This document shows positions 61,420-64,000 of a DNA stretch of 64,000 nucleotides, piece by piece. Source of the DNA: Clostridia bacterium. Its GTDB lineage: Bacteria > Bacillota > Clostridia > Christensenellales > Borkfalkiaceae. A model generated the notes under the pieces. The model did not search any database and was not told the origin of the DNA. It saw only the letters and a list, made by a program, of their open reading frames with translations. Both the position numbers and the translations under genes were made by a program. The stretch is from contig JAFTPE010000025.1 of the NCBI GenBank assembly GCA_017463425.1, forward strand, positions 1-64,000, written 5' to 3'. Positions within the stretch are counted from its first letter, which is position 1. Every line of letters starts with the position of its first letter.

Positions 61420-61983
61420 ATGACGACGCACGAAGAGCCGAAGTGGTATATTCTGCATACCTATTCCGGGTATGAAGCGATGGTAAAGGATAGCCTTGAG
61501 AAGTTGATTGAAAACAACAACTTGGGCGATTATATCGTCGATTTAAAAATCCCTATGGAGCAGGTTATCGAGGAGAAGAACGGTAAGAAAAAAGTGGTAG
61601 AAAGAAAACTTCTGCCCTGTTACGTCTTTATCAAGATGATCTACACCAACCAAATTTGGTATTACGTTACCAGTACGCGTGGCGTAACGGGTTTCTGTGG
61701 CCCTCAAGGTCGTCCAATTCCTATGAAAGAGGAAGAAATTCGTAAAATGCGTTTGGAAGAATTTGTTTCCAACGAAATTTTTGCGGTGGGCGACACCGTA
61801 TCTATCGAGGACGGGCCTTTGAAAGGATTTTTGGGTACGATTAAAGAGCTTAACGCTCAAGCGCAAAAGGCGAAAATCGCAACCAGTATGTTTGGCAGAA
61901 ACACCGAGGTTGAAGTGGAATACATTCAAATCAAAAAGGTGGATGCTACTCTGCCCGAAACGCAAGCAGAAGACGAAGAATAA
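61420..61983 (+). CDS. nusG: transcription termination/antitermination factor NusG
   Basis: The product is 187 aa. NGN domain (KWYILHTYSGYEAMVKDSLE, LLPCYVFIKM, VTGFCGPQGRPIPM) and KOW domain (GDTVSIEDGPLKGFLGTIKE). Couples RNA polymerase to pausing and termination. Weak ribosome site (GGATGA); 19 bp after secE. Confidence 0.95.
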   Translation: MTTHEEPKWYILHTYSGYEAMVKDSLEKLIENNNLGDYIVDLKIPMEQVIEEKNGKKKVVERKLLPCYVFIKMIYTNQIWYYVTSTRGVTGFCGPQGRPIPMKEEEIRKMRLEEFVSNEIFAVGDTVSIEDGPLKGFLGTIKELNAQAQKAKIATSMFGRNTEVEVEYIQIKKVDATLPETQAEDEE

Positions 61984-62045
61984 TTGTTTTAAATTGGGTG
62001 GCGACGCAACGTTTGCGTAACGTCACAGGCTAAACACGTTAAAAT

Positions 62046-62090
62046 GTGGGAGAGACGTCAAATTTTTTGAGGGCGTCTTGTCAAAACCAC
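62046..62090 (+). promoter_or_regulatory. structured rplK leader, probable L1-binding mimic
   Basis: GTGG (62046-62049) pairs with CCAC (62087-62090), enclosing GAG and a 7-bp stem AGACGTC/GGCGTCT. GTGGGAG...CCAC before rplK is the pattern of L1 autoregulatory leaders, where ribosomal protein L1 binds an rRNA-like site and lowers L11-L1 translation. It ends 6 bases before the AGGAG of rplK. Confidence 0.6.
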
Positions 62091-62107
62091 AAAGGAGAAA
62101 TATATTT

Positions 62108-62533
62108 ATGGCTAAGAAGATTACAGCAGTCGTAAAATTGCAACTTCCCGCTGGTAAAGCGACTCCGGCTCCTCCCGTAGGTTCGACCCTTGGTCCCTTC
62201 GGTATCAATTTGCCTGGCTTTACGAAGGAATTCAACGCAAAAACGGCAGACAAACCCGGTCTTATCATTCCCGTGGTTGTAACGATTTATCAAGATCGTT
62301 CGTTCACGTTTATTTTGAAGACCCCTCCCGCTCCCGTTCTTATCAAGAAAGCGCTTGGTATTGAAACGGCAAGCGCAAAACCCAACTCGGTAAAAGTTGG
62401 TAAGCTGACGAAAGCTCAGGTAGAAGAAATCGCTAAGACGAAAATGCCCGATTTGAACTGCACTAGCTTGGAAAGCGCAATGAGCATGGTTGCCGGTACC
62501 GCTCGCAGTATGGGCGTAACCGTCGAAGAATAA
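62108..62533 (+). CDS. rplK: 50S ribosomal protein L11
   Basis: The product is 141 aa. Marks [20 protein letters not shown] and [19 protein letters not shown], then the rRNA-binding C-terminal half. AAAGGAG precedes ATG 62108. Confidence 0.97.
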   Translation: MAKKITAVVKLQLPAGKATPAPPVGSTLGPFGINLPGFTKEFNAKTADKPGLIIPVVVTIYQDRSFTFILKTPPAPVLIKKALGIETASAKPNSVKVGKLTKAQVEEIAKTKMPDLNCTSLESAMSMVAGTARSMGVTVEE

Positions 62534-62551
62534 TAAGGAGGCGGCTAAAAA

Positions 62552-63238
62552 ATGAAACACGGCAAGAAATATCAAGATAGTGTAAAAGCATTTGATTTAA
62601 CGAAACAATACGAAGCAGCGGAAGCGGTTTCCGTGCTTTTGGAAACGGCTAAGGCAAAGTTTGACGAAACGGTAGAAATGCACGTTCGTTTGGGCGTTGA
62701 CCCCCGTCAAGCAGATCAACAAGTTCGTGGCGTGCTCGTCCTTCCTAACGGTACGGGTAAAACCAAGAAAGTGTTGGTTATCGCAAAGGGCGCAAAGGCA
62801 GACGCTGCTGCGGCTGCAGGCGCAGATTACGTTGGCGCAGAAGAATTGATTGCAAAAATTCAAAACGAAAACTGGTTCGACTTTGACGTTATGATTACCA
62901 CGCCCGATATGATGGGTATGGTAGGTCGTATCGGTCGTGTGCTTGGTCCTAAGGGCTTGATGCCTAACCCCAAGTCTGGTACGGTTACGATGGACGTTGA
63001 AAAGGCAATCGCAGAAGTAAAAGCAGGTAAAGTTGAATACAGACTTGACAAAACTGCAATTATTCACTGCCCGATTGGTAAAAAGAGCTTTGGTCAAGAA
63101 AAGTTGGTGGAAAACTTCACCGCGCTTATGGACGCAATCATTAAGGCGAAACCCGCATCTGCAAAAGGTACGTATATCAAGAGCGTAACAATTGCATCTA
63201 CGATGGGTCCTGGCGTTAAGGTTGTAACGAAACTCTAA
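62552..63238 (+). CDS. rplA: 50S ribosomal protein L1
   Basis: The product is 228 aa. Marks [36 protein letters not shown] and [19 protein letters not shown]. Forms the L1 stalk and represses its own operon. 18 bp after rplK with AAGGAGG. Confidence 0.97.
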   Translation: MKHGKKYQDSVKAFDLTKQYEAAEAVSVLLETAKAKFDETVEMHVRLGVDPRQADQQVRGVLVLPNGTGKTKKVLVIAKGAKADAAAAAGADYVGAEELIAKIQNENWFDFDVMITTPDMMGMVGRIGRVLGPKGLMPNPKSGTVTMDVEKAIAEVKAGKVEYRLDKTAIIHCPIGKKSFGQEKLVENFTALMDAIIKAKPASAKGTYIKSVTIASTMGPGVKVVTKL

Positions 63239-63314
63239 AAAATGTATATCGGCGTCGCGTTATGGCGTTTTTATGCAAAAGCATTTAAAAAAATGCAAAA
63301 ATAAACAAAATTTT

Positions 63315-63365
63315 CGTCAAAGGCGGTTAAAAAGACTTGACTGCCTTTGACGGAGATGATATAAT
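63315..63365 (+). promoter_or_regulatory. rplJ promoter overlapping a 10-bp inverted repeat
   Basis: TTGACT (63337-63342), 17 bp, TATAAT (63360-63365). CGTCAAAGGC (63315-63324) and GCCTTTGACG (63343-63352) form a perfect inverted repeat whose right arm fills the promoter spacer; no T run follows. Confidence 0.8.
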
Positions 63366-63371
63366 AACATA

Positions 63372-63496
63372 GTAAAAATGAACAGCCGTAGAACACGAGC
63401 ACCGAAAGGTTTGATGGGAAACCACTCGTCGAGGTATGAGAACATATAACGACACAGTTATCAGGTCCTTATGCCGCGCGGCGTAAGGTATTTTTT
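63372..63496 (+). promoter_or_regulatory. ribosomal protein L10 leader with attenuator
   Basis: The transcript before rplJ has the L10-leader layout (helices around GAAAGGTTTGATGGGAAACC and the 3' GTTATCAGGTCCTTATG) and ends in a terminator CCTTATGCCG/GGCGTAAGG plus six T at 63467-63496. L10(L12)4 binding would control rplJL. The family call is from position and layout. Confidence 0.8.
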
Positions 63497-63530
63497 ATAT
63501 CGGGCGGTAACGCTTAAAGGAGGTAAAACC

Positions 63531-64000
63531 ATGTCGGCAAATATAGAAGCTAAGAAACAAGTAGTAGAAGAAATCAAAGCGAAAATCACAGCGAGCAAGT
63601 CGGTTGTCCTTGCTGATTACAACAAGCTCACGGTGTTGGAAGCTACGGATTTAAGAAACAAATTCAAGGCGGCAAATTGCGAATACAAAGTGTATAAAAA
63701 CACGCTTGTAAGAAAGGCGTTTAACGAACTCGGTATCACCGATTTCGACGCAGACCTCAACGGTTCGACGGCGACGGTGTTCGGCGCAGACGAAACCAGC
63801 GCGGCGGCGGTGTTCGCAAAGGAAACCAAAGCAAACCCTGCATTGGCGGAAAAGGTAGTTCCCAAGTGCGCGTTTGTAGAAAACAAGTATCTTGACAAGG
63901 CAGCAGTAAAAGATCTTTCGTTGATCCCTTCCAAAGAAGTGCTCATTGCGAAAATGCTCGGCTGCTTCCAGTCGTCGTTGTCCAAATTCGTTGGTGTTTT
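63531..64000 (+). CDS. rplJ: 50S ribosomal protein L10 (3' end outside window)
   Basis: The first 156 residues are present; the gene runs off the window. Marks: SKSVVLADYNKLTVLEATDL, YKVYKNTLVRKAFNE and the later LIPSKEVLIAKMLGCFQSSL. AAGGAGG precedes ATG 63531. L10 anchors L7/L12 dimers on the ribosome; rplL is expected next. Confidence 0.95.
   Translation, partial: MSANIEAKKQVVEEIKAKITASKSVVLADYNKLTVLEATDLRNKFKAANCEYKVYKNTLVRKAFNELGITDFDADLNGSTATVFGADETSAAAVFAKETKANPALAEKVVPKCAFVENKYLDKAAVKDLSLIPSKEVLIAKMLGCFQSSLSKFVGV

Overview
The window reads as one continuous chromosomal segment of an endospore-forming, low-to-mid GC Bacillota, most likely an uncultured Clostridia. The evidence is Bacillota-style signals (TTGACA-17-TATAAT promoters, AGGAGG ribosome sites, T-box, tandem glycine riboswitch, L10-type leader), sporulation genes (a SipL-like SPOCS/LysM protein, YqfC, YqfD), Veg, and the order yqfC-yqfD-phoH-yqfF-ybeY-era-yqzL-recO known from Bacillus and Clostridia. 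A finer placement (for example Christensenellales) would be a guess. There is no rRNA operon, CRISPR array, intact transposon or prophage block.

Layout. 1-5 kb: a four-helix-bundle protein, tRNA-Val, an MscS channel, two YwaF-like membrane proteins, a probable structured small RNA on the minus strand, an XRE regulator and a ZIP metal transporter. 5-8.5 kb (minus): a DUF1538 membrane protein with two PII-like proteins, then aldose 1-epimerase. 8.6-10.7 kb: glycine riboswitch and Na+/alanine-glycine symporter. 10.8-25 kb: branched-chain amino acid biosynthesis. ilvE has its own promoter. A leucine-type T-box then heads leuA-ilvB-ilvN-ilvC-ilvD-leuC-leuD-leuB-(DUF815 ATPase)-ilvA-ridA, which carries pyruvate and threonine to valine, leucine and isoleucine and ends with the enamine-detoxifying RidA.

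25-33 kb: a minus-strand UMF1-type MFS transporter and zinc-dependent phospholipase C-like gene; a compact divergent switch (XRE repressor, three operators, strong promoter, 25-residue hydrophobic peptide); then uvrB and uvrA. 33-37 kb: a glycoside-hydrolase-like protein and a creatininase-like protein divergent from an AraC regulator. 37-45 kb: veg, sipL-like, ispE, an acidic membrane protein and a heterodimeric ABC exporter. 44.7-52.7 kb: the yqfC-to-recO cluster, with an Mrr-type nuclease directly after recO.

53-60 kb: ppdK with an unusual C-terminal tail, an AraC-like remnant, a three-gene secretion cassette (two SipW-type exported proteins flanking a Ser/His signal peptidase), an aminotransferase, and dispersed GTCATTGCGAG repeats. 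60.8-64 kb: rpmG-secE-nusG-rplK-rplA-rplJ with two structured ribosomal leaders; rplJ runs off the end.

The best candidates for undescribed biology are the lambda-like XRE/micropeptide switch (27.5-27.8 kb), the SipW-type cassette (56.6-59.1 kb), the minus-strand structured RNA (3.64-3.88 kb) and a short motif, CAGGTAYGCGTTGA, recurring at least six times. All calls come from reading the sequence; no database search was run.
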